From the NCBI GenBank assembly GCA_036872755.1, contig JAVHNS010000003.1, positions 3,410,001 through 3,474,000 of the forward strand: a stretch of 64,000 bases of DNA. The letters are read 5' to 3'. This DNA is from Orbilia blumenaviensis. Lineage: Eukaryota; Ascomycota; Orbiliomycetes; Orbiliales; Orbiliaceae. Positions 10,637-21,607 of this stretch are shown here, one piece after another. Under the pieces are notes generated by a model. That model had not been told where the DNA came from. It searched no databases and saw only the letters and a program-made list of their open reading frames with translations. Both the position numbers and the translations under genes were made by a program. Each line of letters begins with the position of its first letter. The first letter of the stretch is position 1.

Positions 10637-12142
10637 ATGTCACAATCTCGCATACCACCTGAAACGCGGCCCCAGGATGAGAGTCAATCCCCTCTACCCA
10701 AAAATGGATTTCACAGACACACATATCGTGGGTCCGCTCGATCAAGTTCCGAAAACCGACACTCTGAAGCCTCTGGAAAGGACAGTAAAAATAGTGACCC
10801 ACATGGCCGCGCCGGCGCAGGAAATAAAAGAGAGCCTATATCTTTGGAGGATAGTGTTAGCAGTAACGTTCCTACTCAAAAGGGGAAGGAAGCTGCGTCC
10901 CCTCGGCGGACTCGAAAGCATTGGGACGATGATGACGAGAAAATCAGCTACATTAGCGAGATCGGTCATCTAGGCTCGGAGTTCGATGGGTTTGAGTTCA
11001 GTGCTGAGGCCAACAAAGGGGTTGAAGGAGGTGACACAAATAGAAGCAAGGAACCGTCAAACGAAGGCGATCGCAGCGACGGCGACGAAAGCGAGCAGAA
11101 ATACCCCCGGGAACAGATGCAGCAGTATCATGCCGGTCTTAGTCCGTCCACCTTCATTATATCCCAAACCATCTTCAAATTCGATCTGTTCTTAACACCT
11201 ACAGAGGTCGAATGGGCAATTGGGATGATGCGTGGAAATCCAAGTTTATGGGAAGGCCGACCCCTCTCGTGGCATTTGGATAGGGCACAAGAACGCATGG
11301 TCATGCAGATTTCTTGCTCCGCAAAAAATAAAATTGGGGATCAGTACGCCGAGGAAGACCTCAACGTAAGTGCCCCATTTTGCCCCTTGTCTTTTATGTA
11401 AATTATAGACCACGCATATGATAGTTGTAACACGAGATCGAGACTAAGTTGTGATATTGATTCGATTGACCTAATAAAACTGTAGGCTTTCATTAGGGAC
11501 ATCTCATCTCTCGCACAAATAGAGGAATTTGGCAAGAACTTCAATCTCACGCAAATCTTAGGCTGGAATATGGACATCCAAGGCCACGAACCACTCACAC
11601 CCGGCGGCGCGCTTATTCTGCTATTTGCACGCAACTGCCCTTCGTGTGGTCTGACACTCCAGATCATGTGTGGATTGAATATCCTGGTCTCAGCAATTGT
11701 ATTCGAAAATATTCCACCCAGGTTCGTCAGCCCGTCTGTCGTGCAGACAGCACTTTGCAAAGCACGCTACGAGGCCCCGCGAGGACGGAGCGATAGTAGT
11801 GCCAGAAGCATAGGATTTGGGGACTTCGGGCTGAACAACGGGAACGATGAAAGCTTCGTAGACTCAGCTATAGCATTGGCAGCTAATGGCGAAGGGTTCA
11901 GGGACGAGGTTACACAACGCCGCAGGATCGATCGTTCTCCATGGTCTGACTTCAATATTGAGCCGGCTGTGCTGTTGACAACGACGATCACTCGCCGTCG
12001 TCCGGTGGTTGTAACGGTGATGGCTGATGACGACGAAATAATGTCATCACCGCTGTCATCGCCGCCTTTATCGTTACACGCACCATCGCCTTTGTCATCC
12101 CCACTTTCAAGCCCACGCTCTGATTTTGATTTCGACTTGTGA
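10637..12142 (+). CDS. Unknown protein, 2 exons, 461 aa
   Basis: Exon 1 is 10637-11365 and exon 2 is 11486-12142. The 120-bp intron has a GTAAGT donor, a CTAAT branch region and a TGTAG acceptor, and joins in phase 0. The N-terminal half is hydrophilic and low in complexity (S, E, D, K rich), consistent with disorder. The middle, around the junction, is more structured, with a hydrophobic segment (GGALILLFARNCPSCGL) that includes a CPSC pair. The C-terminus ends in a serine-proline repeat of the form PLSSP and an acidic DFDFDL tail. I recognise no family. It sits alone between the gene-poor stretch and the convergent PL8 gene. Confidence 0.7.
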
Positions 12143-12478
12143 ATTCAATGAATTGCGGGTAGGATCGTGGTCACTATATCTCTTACCCAGAATCAAGGGT
12201 TGCGAATACTTACTGGTCATTACTGGTATATGCTAGAGAAATCTCTATTTTACAATACCAAAGAATTGCCACCTCTATGTTAGCTGACTGTATTACTTTT
12301 GTGGTGATTTAAGATAGCCTCGACGAAAGAAAGGATAAACGAATGCGTTAAGAATAACTACGACGCTAACGCCAATTTGGCCACCCACTAACACTGCGTC
12401 CCTGGGACCAATATCCGACTATTATAATCGCAAACCCGAGGATCCCTACTTACACACGCAGACCAAGCGAATGCAAAA
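12143..12478. other. Convergent intergenic stretch
   Basis: Sequence between the 3' end of the unknown 461-aa gene and the 3' end of the PL8 gene. It probably holds both 3' UTRs; nothing else is visible. Confidence 0.45.
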
Positions 12479-15400
12479 TTATAACTCATCATGCCCTCTC
12501 TCTTTGAAGAAGACACTTTTCGCAGCCCCATCCTTCAACCCCGCGATCGTAACTCTACACCCTTCAACCCATACCCCCTCATCCCTCGCCTCTCCGTTCG
12601 CTACTAGTTCCTTCAATCTCACGTCTTCAATCTCCACATTCACAACGAAATCTCCATTCTTGTGACTCGGGTCAGACACACTAAGACACCACTCCCCCTT
12701 CCACCGTCCCCAAATGACTTGACACCCCTTGTCCACCCTGATGCCGTTTATTTCACCGGCATCCCAGAATGTAACCATAGTGATGACTCCATCTCCCTCA
12801 CCAGCCCCTCCAAAAGCATACTCTATAGCCTGAATTCCAACTTCGTTCTTCAAAACCCTCCATTTCGGATCTCTCTGCTTCTCCTCTGTCTGCTCCCTTG
12901 TCGCCAATGGAAGTATAGCATACGCATACCTCGAGTTTGTAGGGTTAACTCCATGATTAAGCACGATATTAACATACTCCCTACAGATCTCGTCGGGTCT
13001 ACCGTCCCCATTGATATCCCTCCAAGCACCACATTTCTGCGTTCTTGAAAACAACTTCTCTGTGTCTGCTGGTGCACCGGGTTTTGCGTCCAGGAATATA
13101 TAACCCGCTGTCCCTTCAAGCCACGCCCAATGCACCCGTGATGAGCGTTTAGTCCATCCGGGGGCATCGGTATACTCCTCTCCGTTAATAACCAACATCT
13201 TGCCTGGTACATCCAAATTCCTGGATTCAATTGTTGTATGCAACTCTGCCGGCGGATTAATCGTCGTTTTACAACCAGCACCGAGTGCCACAATCCCCTC
13301 TTCTGTAAAAAACCACGACTTTCTCGCCGCAGAAAGTTTGTCAACTGATAAATGGTCCATACTAACGACCGCAAATCTGGCGCCGACACCATTAGATCTA
13401 TAGGCGACTCCATTACCGCCGCCACCACCCGCCCAGCAGACACCACCAGACCAGGATCTGAACCCCATGCATTTGTAGACCATGTTTTCGGGTGGTCGGG
13501 TTTGGTGGTTTGTTGTTCCAGGACAGTGTAGGGGATCCATTGTGGGCCAGTAGTCATCTGAAAAGTGTGTTTTGTGAGAAGAAGTGTATAAGTATGTCAT
13601 TCCATCGCCTTGATACCATGATTTCACATTCTCGTTGTTCAACGCCTCAGCGCGTCCAATACGAGTCGAGCACATCGATAGCGTAAAACACCAGTTCCCC
13701 ATGCCTTCTGGTGAGTGGTATGCAAAATGCTCCTGCATAGGAGTAGCGAAGCAGCCACGAGGTATTGGTGCAAGAGGTAGGTTCGGATCAGAGAGGATGG
13801 TTTTTAATGTTGAGATTTGTGGGATTTCGGCTTTGGCGAAGATGTCGCCTGGGTTGGAAGATTGCCAGAGACGGATGTAAGAGGACAAACGGGGCGTTAG
13901 GGAAGCTGGAGAGCCGAGGGTTAGTAGTGCTGTTGCGTGGATGAGGACGTGGCCGTTGTCCTATATCGAATGTCATTAGTACAAACAGTCTTCCGGAGTA
14001 TTGAACCGACATTGTAAGAGTGCGGGCGGGATCTGGCTTGACATACCCATCCTGGCCCCTCCTTCCTCGCAATACCTCTCCCTCTCACATGCTCAAATAC
14101 AATCCCCTGCCAAACCACTGGCATAAAGTTCCTCTCTACGCAATCGTAGATGATGTCTATATTCGGATCTCTCACCCTAAACTCCTCGGGCGACTCTGGC
14201 GAGTTCAGAAGATTGAACAATCTCGCCACCGACCCCAACATAATCAACCCATAACCACCAGCGTAAGGGTATACATCATGAGAAATTAAACTTCCATCTT
14301 CATATAGCCCTTCTCCATCGCCTGGTTGGATATACCCAAATAATGTGTTTTTGCGAACGTTGGCGCTGCCCCCATCGGCAGACATGCACCGGATCCCAAG
14401 GCGAATTGTGTCGGCGTTATCGGTGAAGATTCCGGTTATGACGATTATACGGGATACCCATGATCGGTTGCCGCCTTTGAGACTCGGTGTAAAAGGATTG
14501 CCGACGAGTTCCAGGATTTTGGCGCCTAACCTTTGGCGCCGGGCGTCCCCGAGATGCTCGTATAGTATGACACCGATGTCAGCGAGGTTCTGGGGCGCGC
14601 CGATTCTGTATTCATCAGGTTAACAGGATTCAGAACTTGTATAGAGGAGAAGAGGAAACGAACTGGATATTCCACCAATTGGCTCTCGTCTGGATGCACT
14701 GCTTGATATCATCTGCCATCTTGAGAAAGAAATTCTCATAGACGACATCGATACCGTGTAGTAACTTTTGCAGCACATCTTCGTCTTGGTATTGCCTCGT
14801 CCCTGGTGTGGACCACGATATCGCCAGCGCTAGTAACTACTCCAATCTCTCGCTAGTCAGCATATCGACGCCACTTTTTCGATCCATAGAAAGTAACAGA
14901 CCCGGCCACAAGTATTTTTAAACCACACAGTCTTCGCATCAAACTCCCCACAATTATCAAAAACCTTCTTTTCCCCAGGGTTATACGTTTCCAACAACTT
15001 CCCCATTCCCCAAGACATCCTAGCGATATGATCCCTCACGGTCTTTTCCTCGCGATCTATATGATTGAAATCGCCTACTACAATATTCATCCATCGTCGG
15101 CGAAGGGTAGCATATGTTTCTGGAGGAATATAGACTGGTTTTGGTGGGATAGGTGGTGGTTGTGGGAGGGGGTTTTGTTGGGAAGACCCGGGGCCGTCGT
15201 AGGAATCTCGAGCGTGGAGTTTTTGGTGGACCTCATTAGCGAGATGGTGGACCTGGTCCTTGAATTTGTTTATTCGCGAGAACATCGTAGGATCTTTCTC
15301 CGTATCTTTGTAGTTGCTGCTATTATAATTATGAAAGTAATGCTGATAAACCCGCGTCGAAACGAGCGTAACTAACAGCGCACCGATAGCGATAGTGAGC

Positions 15401-15606
15401 ACCAAGAACGGTGAATTGGGAGAGTTTGCGGGGCGCATAGACTGCGATATTAATCCATCATTCGGCCTAAGCAGTATTCCCCCCGTTTTTCCGATTATTA
15501 TTGTGGGATGAGCCGGCGGTATCTGCCGGGTGACGTCGTTGTCGCTGGCCGGGATTTCTTCCGGGATATCGATGCGCTGCTGCTCCTGTTGGTTGAGGAC
15601 ACCCAT
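12479..15606 (-). CDS. Polysaccharide lyase family 8 enzyme with N-terminal membrane anchor, 4 exons, 972 aa
   Basis: Exons (minus strand): 15606-14902, 14836-14664, 14605-14047, 13960-12479; all phases agree and the third intron has a GTATGT donor and ACTAAT branch. PL8 enzymes cleave uronic-acid polysaccharides (hyaluronan, chondroitin, xanthan type) by beta-elimination. Family landmarks: RLLALAISWSTPGT in the helical N-domain, NWWNIQ, GGNRSW (catalytic Asn about 339), DGSLISH with His about 402 and Tyr about 411 nine residues apart in PYAGGYG, then STRIGRAEALNNENVKSWY and GDGMTYLY (arginine region) and the beta-rich C-domain to the end. Most of the family are secreted. Here the first ATG gives about 65 polar residues, then a single hydrophobic span (PFLVLTIAIGALLVTLVS, about 66-84) and a proline-rich stalk. 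The likely topology is type II with the catalytic part outside the cell or in the lumen. The exact substrate cannot be told. The upstream frame-open codon TTG at 15624 was rejected as start. Confidence 0.85.
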
Positions 15607-16806
15607 TGATTGGCAGTTGTACAATTGTAACCTATTTTAAATTTATGTATGTGACGGTACGGAGTTAAGAGCTTGCAAGCTTGTCATTGAGGCGGAGCTG
15701 TCGGATTGACCCTTGAAATTGGAGCTAACTTGGAGCTAACTGGGAGCTATAGACAGTTAGCTTCGTCGCCAACGTCAGCTTCTTCTTCGTCGCGACGCTA
15801 ACAAGTCTTGATGTGGTGGGCTAGGCTTAATTGGGAAATGCAACGTCCAACGCGGGCTGTCCTGCGTTGTCTACCGTCGGGTGGAAATAGTGTGTAATTG
15901 TATCTCGATGGTTTTGCCGATTTGGGATCCAGCAGAACCTGGTCTTGTAACGTTACACGGATCCGTTACACAAGCCCAATAATTTTCTTCTTTAGGCGAA
16001 ATACCTCTTATCAGGGCTCCGGATCCACCTTATTAGGAATTTATTCTCGTGTAACCCATGCCTTGCACGGACACCAGGATGGCCGGCTAGTTTTAAATGC
16101 CATGGATTTATTAGTATCGTCCCAATAACAGGCAACCAAACTGCCAATATCAAAATATCAAACAATAGTTTGACGGGATTCTTATATAATAAGTTTACGG
16201 ATGCGTTAATACAGGATCTGGCTACCACTCCATACAGACCCTAACTCCACCATCAGGAATGTGGCTGCGTGGGAGTGTTGATTTGTGGGATTATGAAGTT
16301 GAGGCGGTGCCCGCTTTTTATGCGTTGTCTATGTTGTAATCTAGATGGAGCTCCGAGCCCGGTTAAGGCGAGGTCTTTTTTCCAGTTTCAGACCAGTATT
16401 GCACCTGCTTAGGACGTCGATGCCGACGGGGCGCAGCGAAGGACACAGTAGGAACCTCAGAAAACGTTTAAATGTAGCAGTCATTGGATAATTTCCGTGG
16501 GGTTCCTCCAAACCGGACCCATTCTAAACTAAGCCGCGAGGCAGAAATCAGCCAGGTGGGACCCGGACAACACAGCGACGCGACAACAGCTGAATCTCAT
16601 CCCACCAATGCTCGGTCTTCTGGTGCTTCCTCGCTACAGACTCCATTCTTGAAGCCAGAGGGCCGGCAAGGGGGCCGAAAGAGGAAAGCGTCTAACGCAT
16701 TGCGGTGTCTGTCTTCCCTGCAGCAACAGAGATGTCTGAACATCTTCGGTGGGGCGGTTTACTGGCAGATCCACAAGAACCTGGTATGTTTTCGGGTAGA
16801 CCAGCC
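15607..16806. other. Gene-free stretch upstream of PL8
   Basis: Probably the promoter side of the PL8 gene. Three close copies of a GGAGCTAACT-like word occur at about 15720-15750. No convincing gene is seen; the short ORFs near 15898-16228 and 16484-16825 have no coding features. Confidence 0.4.
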
Positions 16807-16812
16807 TGTTTG
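16807..16812. repeat. Target-site duplication, left
   Basis: TGTTTG directly precedes the left terminal inverted repeat; the same six bases directly follow the right one at 21376-21381. Confidence 0.75.
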
Positions 16813-16890
16813 TACGAGGGGGTAAATGGAAGGGGGGTTGTGCCAACCAAAATTTGTGGATTTTTCACTTTACAACAGCTTCAACACAAA
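16813..16890 (+). repeat. Left terminal inverted repeat
   Basis: Begins TACGAGGGGGTAAATGGA and continues with GGGGGTTGTGCCAACCAAAA. It matches the reverse complement of 21290-21375 with a few substitutions and a small indel. Confidence 0.85.
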
Positions 16891-16930
16891 AGAAGATCCC
16901 GAAGGAAAAAAAAAGATTGTATTATATGGC

Positions 16931-17641
16931 TTAAGGCCATTGAATGCTAGCGGGCGGGGGACTAACAAATTGATTAATATGCAAATTGCCCATATCGTAA
17001 ATTTCATTAGCATGACGAGTGACTCCAGGTTGAGTAAACGGCAGTGCTGAATCTACGTAATTAGTCGGGATACCCACAGTTAAATAATCATAAGAACAAA
17101 TAAACAACTTAGCAGCTTTATCGGAGCTAAGAATCTGGGCACCGACATCTGGACCTTGAGCATGCCAGGCGAAGTTACCGTATTGCCCACCAATAGCTAT
17201 TACCATTAAGGTAATATTTTCATGATACTGCCTAGTCTGAGGTGAAGTCCAAAAAAGAGGAATAAACAGATCGTGAATCCTTCGAAATAAATGGCGGGAA
17301 ATCGAATCCGCGTTCAATTCACACCAATACTTCCATTCTAACCGGACAGTGGGGTCGAGACCGAAGGGCTGAATGTTCTCATTAAGTCTTCCGGCTGTGG
17401 CTTCTGCCTGAATGTGGGCTACACCTTGGGGGGTACTTGTTAGGAAAATCAGAAAAATCTGCATTAACGTTTGAAAAAAATCATCCCGAATATTACGGTG
17501 TTTGGCTTTTCTTTGATTTTCGTCAGTTCCTTGATCGACCGAAGGAGTTTCCCTGTTATAATCCATAATGGAATATCCGGAGAGAATCAATGTTTGATTC
17601 CATAATCGAGTATGTGGAGAGAAAGTAATGGTTCGGGACAA
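16931..17641 (-). CDS. Open frame inside the transposon, about 211-236 aa
   Basis: A continuous minus-strand frame without stops, unlike the other genes of the element. The first in-frame ATG is at 17566-17564 (211 aa); the frame is open further upstream to 17641, so the start, or an upstream exon, is uncertain. It contains segments such as ENITLMVIAIGGQYGN and a repeated HIN/HANE pattern near the C-terminus, but no domain I can name. It ends about 50 bp inside the left TIR. It may be an accessory gene of the element, a late exon of the transposase, or a gene captured by it. Confidence 0.45.
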   Translation of the reverse strand: MSRTITFSPHTRLWNQTLILSGYSIMDYNRETPSVDQGTDENQRKAKHRNIRDDFFQTLMQIFLIFLTSTPQGVAHIQAEATAGRLNENIQPFGLDPTVRLEWKYWCELNADSISRHLFRRIHDLFIPLFWTSPQTRQYHENITLMVIAIGGQYGNFAWHAQGPDVGAQILSSDKAAKLFICSYDYLTVGIPTNYVDSALPFTQPGVTRHANEIYDMGNLHINQFVSPPPASIQWP

Positions 17642-17664
17642 AAAAATCTGCAGATTGCAACAAG

Positions 17665-17890
17665 CAATTAACCTTTGGCCGACAGTGTGAGTGTGGGACG
17701 CGTGAAGAAGAACATCTTGTAAATTTAGGGCGGTGCCTATGTGGTTTGGGTGTAAATCAAATTAAGCCTGATCTTATTGGGCATCACCAACTGAAGGATT
17801 TGCGACAAGAGGTTGAAAGGAACCTAAAGCAAGAACATTCCAGGTTGGAAGCTGGACTAGTGGAGGTAAAATGTTGGCCATTGCAATTAT
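17665..17890 (+). pseudogene. Short Cys-rich coding remnant in the transposon
   Basis: A plus-strand frame reads CECGTREEEHLVN, then LGRCLCGLGVN, then a charged helical segment KDLRQEVERNLKQEH before a stop. The C-x-C-G ... H ... C spacing resembles a zinc-knuckle tail, but it is short and has no start codon. It is probably a fragment of a decayed gene of the element. Confidence 0.3.
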
Positions 17891-18243
17891 GATCGAGTAA
17901 GTAAATTTTGATTTGAAATTTGAAAATCTAAAAAGATTAACTGCTGACTATATATTTAATTAAGAGATGAAGATGGGAAAGAAAGAATCGATATTCAAAG
18001 AAGCTCAATTTATAGATTTTCGGGTTGTTAATAATCCATGTTGAATATGTAGTTTTATAATATTGAGATGTGATAATGGTTTTTTTACTTCATTATGATA
18101 GTGATCTGGAAAACCCAAATATCCAAAGCTGAAGCAGTATAAGTAGAAAATTAACTTCTCCTTTTTTCCTTCCATATTTTGATACCATTAAACCTTAGAT
18201 TTTTGTTCGAGGTTATACCCTTTATTTAATCGTTTGTCCTTCA

Positions 18244-19386
18244 ATGCCTCCAAGCTTTTGCACTAGCTGCAGCCAAATATTAGCTTCAGATGATAATTTT
18301 TGTTCCGGATGTGGCAAGCCTACCAAAGGAAAGACAGTTATTCGGCATCCCAGTATTGCCTTTAAAGTCGTTGTCATATCTGATGAGAACCCAGTTATAT
18401 CAATGGGTAGTTTCATAGTTTAAGATATCAGGCTTTTTGTTATCAAAATCAGACAAAGCTTCGGTATATCCAAGAAAAAGGATCAGACTACTATCAAAAA
18501 AAACATTTATAAAAGTTTGCCATATATACCAGAGAATCTAAAATCTGTTACTCTTCAAGTTATAACTGCCAGGATGAAATTTTCACATACTTCAACATCT
18601 GATACCACTACACCAGCAGCACCAATCCCCACCAACATCCCAAGAAAACACAAAAATAAACCAGTGACCTTGACAATTCTTTTGGAAATTGATTCAAAAG
18701 TCATCATAGAACTCACAAAAGATACAAGTCATGAAATCACTTTACCAGAAAAGATTCTTAATCATAGTTGATCTTTCTACTAGAATATGCTTATTATACA
18801 TACAATCCAGTAAAAAAACATTTCATATTGCCTCTAAGTACAAGACTTTCAACATAATACCTTCTACGTATAGATCTCTAAGGCTAAGGGTGCTAAAAAA
18901 GGCACATAAAGTGTCTATAATATGACAAGAGTACACACTATGCAAGAGCTGCTCAAAGACATAAATCTCTATCGTATTACCAAAGGGCACCCAGACGCCC
19001 AGCTGGGAATAATCTTCCCAGTCATGGCGTATAATACAAGCGTGATACGCCCAAGACAAATTTCATCTACGCCAGCTTTTCATTAGCAAGCCATTTCTAA
19101 CCCTGCGAAACGAGTCAAAAGCGAACTGGTCGACCTCCAAAGTCAAATAATATACGAGAGCAGCAAGTACATCGAAATTGAAACAATAGCAAACGAATCT
19201 GAGAATGAGGAACGATATCGAAAAAAACCCCTGGCTGACAGCCCTCAGGCTCAAATTCAACGTGAAACTCAAGTTGAAAATGATGAACCACATATCGATC
19301 AACCTCAAGAACTAGCTGTGATCAACCCAGAACCCCAAACTCAAGAACCCCCGAACAGAAGAGTCACTAGAAGCCAAAAGCAATAA
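18244..19386 (+). pseudogene. Zinc-ribbon gene of the transposon, with in-frame stops
   Basis: Starts ATG-CCT and gives a four-cysteine ribbon FCTSC ... FCSGCGKP. The same frame continues, interrupted by several TAA, TAG and TGA codons, through recognisable coding text (for example VTLTILLEIDSKVIIEL and KGHPDAQLGIIFPVMAYN) to a polar tail ending RRVTRSQKQ. Restoring C for T at the stops would give Gln or Arg, so decay by C-to-T change is likely. The intact protein would be about 380 aa. Function is unknown; a partner of the transposase is an inference from position. Confidence 0.6.
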
Positions 19387-19594
19387 AAACGGTTTCAAAA
19401 ATGGGGCCGGAGCGTCTTCCTCCATATTCTGTGGCCTTGAGGCGTATTCCTTGGTCCCAGGCCCCAACCGTACAGCCAGACATATTTAACATATGTTTCA
19501 TTTTTTTTTTTTCGTTTTTTTTTTTATTTTTCATAATTTTGTTTCATATTTTTTTTTTTAAAAATTTTCATCTTCCAAATTTTTATCCAAATAC

Positions 19595-21265
19595 TACATG
19601 TCTGAAGCTTCCCCGCGACTGAATAATGGGTCAGGATCCTCATCCTCGTCAGGAATTGGTAAATTTTCCAACTCTTATTCTATATCATTTGGATCCATCC
19701 CTAGCTTCTCCCATTGTTTCTATAACCAACTTTTTTAGCCAGCTGGTGTTACCATATCAGGAAGGGCCCCGTATTCGTGCTTATAATCTTTGAGTCCCAA
19801 CTTCAATGTCAAATACAAAGTTTTGTGAAAATCCTTCCCTCTGATCAATCCATCATGCTCTAAAGAGAGCTAATGCTGTTTGAGAATCTTAATACAGATA
19901 ACGTAAACATCAGGATAAATATAAATATCAAAATTTTAAACAGACAATTGAATGAGCATTTGATCTATGAAATCCTTATCAACCAATATTTTTTGGTTTG
20001 TAACCCCCGGAGGTGGATTCTGGAACAACTTGTAGGGTTTACCTGTTGCGAAGTAGTGATCTCTTTTCCGTTAATGAGAGATTTATCTAACATTATGCGT
20101 ATCAACGAATGTAACAACAGCCTTTTTCAAACTATCCATATAAACATATCAAAGAACAATGATATCAATTTAAGAACCATCAAATATTCCTTCATCTTTA
20201 TATACAGCAAATAATTCGCGGTAATCGTTAACGGTACTCATGGCCATCCAGCTCCAAAAAGATTCAATCTTGATGTTTTGAGTACTTAGTCCCCATTGAT
20301 AACATTGATGCAACGGTATCAGATCATTAACTGTTATTCATCGAAGAATAAGCTGTACTTCGGCAATTAATAAAGTTTCAATCCTTTTATCAGTTCTTAT
20401 CATTTTCAGTATAAATCCCCAATGCTTGATAGCCTGCAAAAAATATTTTGTAGTTGAAAGTCTGGTGCAGTTATCAACGCCCATAAAAATATGTATCACG
20501 CATCGAGAATATACATTAATAAAACCATATATTTAAAAGTTGAATGAACAAAGTTTATCATAGCCATTTGAAGACCAAACAGCATTCAGTCCAGCAATCC
20601 AGAATTCCTTTTTTAATGATGTTTTTTATGCAAACAGCTCTCTGTACTAGCTGGATCTAGTTTTTGCAGAGAATTCCTTATTGCGTTGTGCATAATAAGA
20701 TGATCCGGGTAAGTCAATTTTAGTTGTGGGATGCTATACTTCCACCCCTTCAATGCTAGGTTACCGTTTTCAAGTTCTACCTGTACTATAACTTCAGTTG
20801 CCTGTTGATCGTACTCTTTTTCACCCGCCCGTACCTTCAAAAAAATATTATGTCAATGCCATAAACTCTTTAACTAATTGGAGGTTTTATCAGGGTAAAC
20901 TTTTTGAACTTCCGATACTATTTCTGCATGTGTTTCACCCAATACCCTACACTGTTTCATAATCTCTGCAATCTCAACATTTTGAACAATAGCAACTTCA
21001 TCATACAGCAGATCAAGCATCTTCTCTTGCAGAACAGCTCTATGAAAATCCTTGCCTTAATCTATTAACCTGAAGCCCCAGTCTGCAATCCGGCGGTTAA
21101 GGCTACGCAAGCTTAGTCCAACGTCTCCCATGCCGGTAACAGCCGCTCTTTTGCTCAACAACTAAAGTATTTCCTTTCGACTTTGCTTCTCATCAAAAAT
21201 AAGATTTTTAATATAAATTTTATGATCATCCCAATTGAATTGAGGTACTGGTGGTGGTGGTATGC
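19595..21265 (-). pseudogene. Clr5/DDE-type transposase, decayed
   Basis: Reading the minus strand from about 21265: a Clr5-like helical start (NWDDHKIYIKNLIFDE), a helix-turn-helix-like piece SLRSLNRRIADWGFRL, a helical linker, then an rve/DDE core. The core shows WSSNGYDKL, IYGFINVYSR (YG and YSR are typical), RTDKRIETL (second Asp kept) and NIKIESFW (Glu kept). The residue at the first catalytic Asp position appears as Asn in WSSNGYDKL, a G-to-A change on the coding strand. The C-terminus reads GLKDYKHEYGALPDM and ends in an acidic DEDEDPDP tail, stop near 19595. Multiple stops and frame changes make it inactive. Start and exact ends are approximate. Confidence 0.7.
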
Positions 21266-21289
21266 TGCGGTAGTGATGAAATAGCTATT

Positions 21290-21375
21290 TTTTTTGCGTT
21301 GAGGCTGTTGTAAGTGAAAAATCAAAAAGCACAAATTTTAGTTGGCACAACCCCCCTGCCATTTACCCCCTCGTA
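21290..21375 (-). repeat. Right terminal inverted repeat
   Basis: The reverse complement of this stretch begins TACGAGGGGGTAAATGGC and matches the left repeat at 16813. Confidence 0.85.
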
Positions 21376-21381
21376 TGTTTG
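21376..21381. repeat. Target-site duplication, right
   Basis: TGTTTG immediately after the right TIR, identical to 16807-16812. Confidence 0.75.
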
Positions 21382-21607
21382 GGATGTCTTGACGTTTTTG
21401 CGGAAACCGCGAGACGTTTTGACCTCGCTAACACAACCGTCTTGCCTAGCTTGTAGATTCGCTGGTTGTGGTTAAAAGGCTTTAAGGAGGGTTCACCAAG
21501 GATCTACCAAGATTGAATCTATAAATCTAACGCCAGTTACTCTGGCTATCAATATTACCACTTCAAATATCAACACGAATCGAAAATACGTTCACAGCCG
21601 AAAAAAA

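Larger units (their letters stand above)
16813..21375. mobile_element. 4.56-kb TIR DNA transposon, IS3EU-like, mutated
   Basis: Both ends carry matching inverted repeats of about 80 bp, starting TACGAGGGGGTAAATGG. They are flanked by a perfect 6-bp duplication, so this is a whole insertion. The interior is AT-rich and holds two eroded genes that converge near 19.4-19.6 kb (a plus-strand zinc-ribbon gene and a minus-strand Clr5/DDE transposase) plus an open minus-strand frame at the left end. An rve-type DDE transposase, TIRs and a 6-bp target duplication together suit the IS3EU group as I know it; the superfamily call is inference. Stop codons in both pseudogenes are of the kind made by C-to-T change (CAA, CAG and CGA to TAA, TAG and TGA), as in RIP or ordinary deamination. 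Confidence 0.8.

Noticed and set aside
17665..17890. LINE-type zinc knuckle
   Set aside because: The CxCG ... H ... C pattern is suggestive, but no reverse-transcriptase domain lies nearby.
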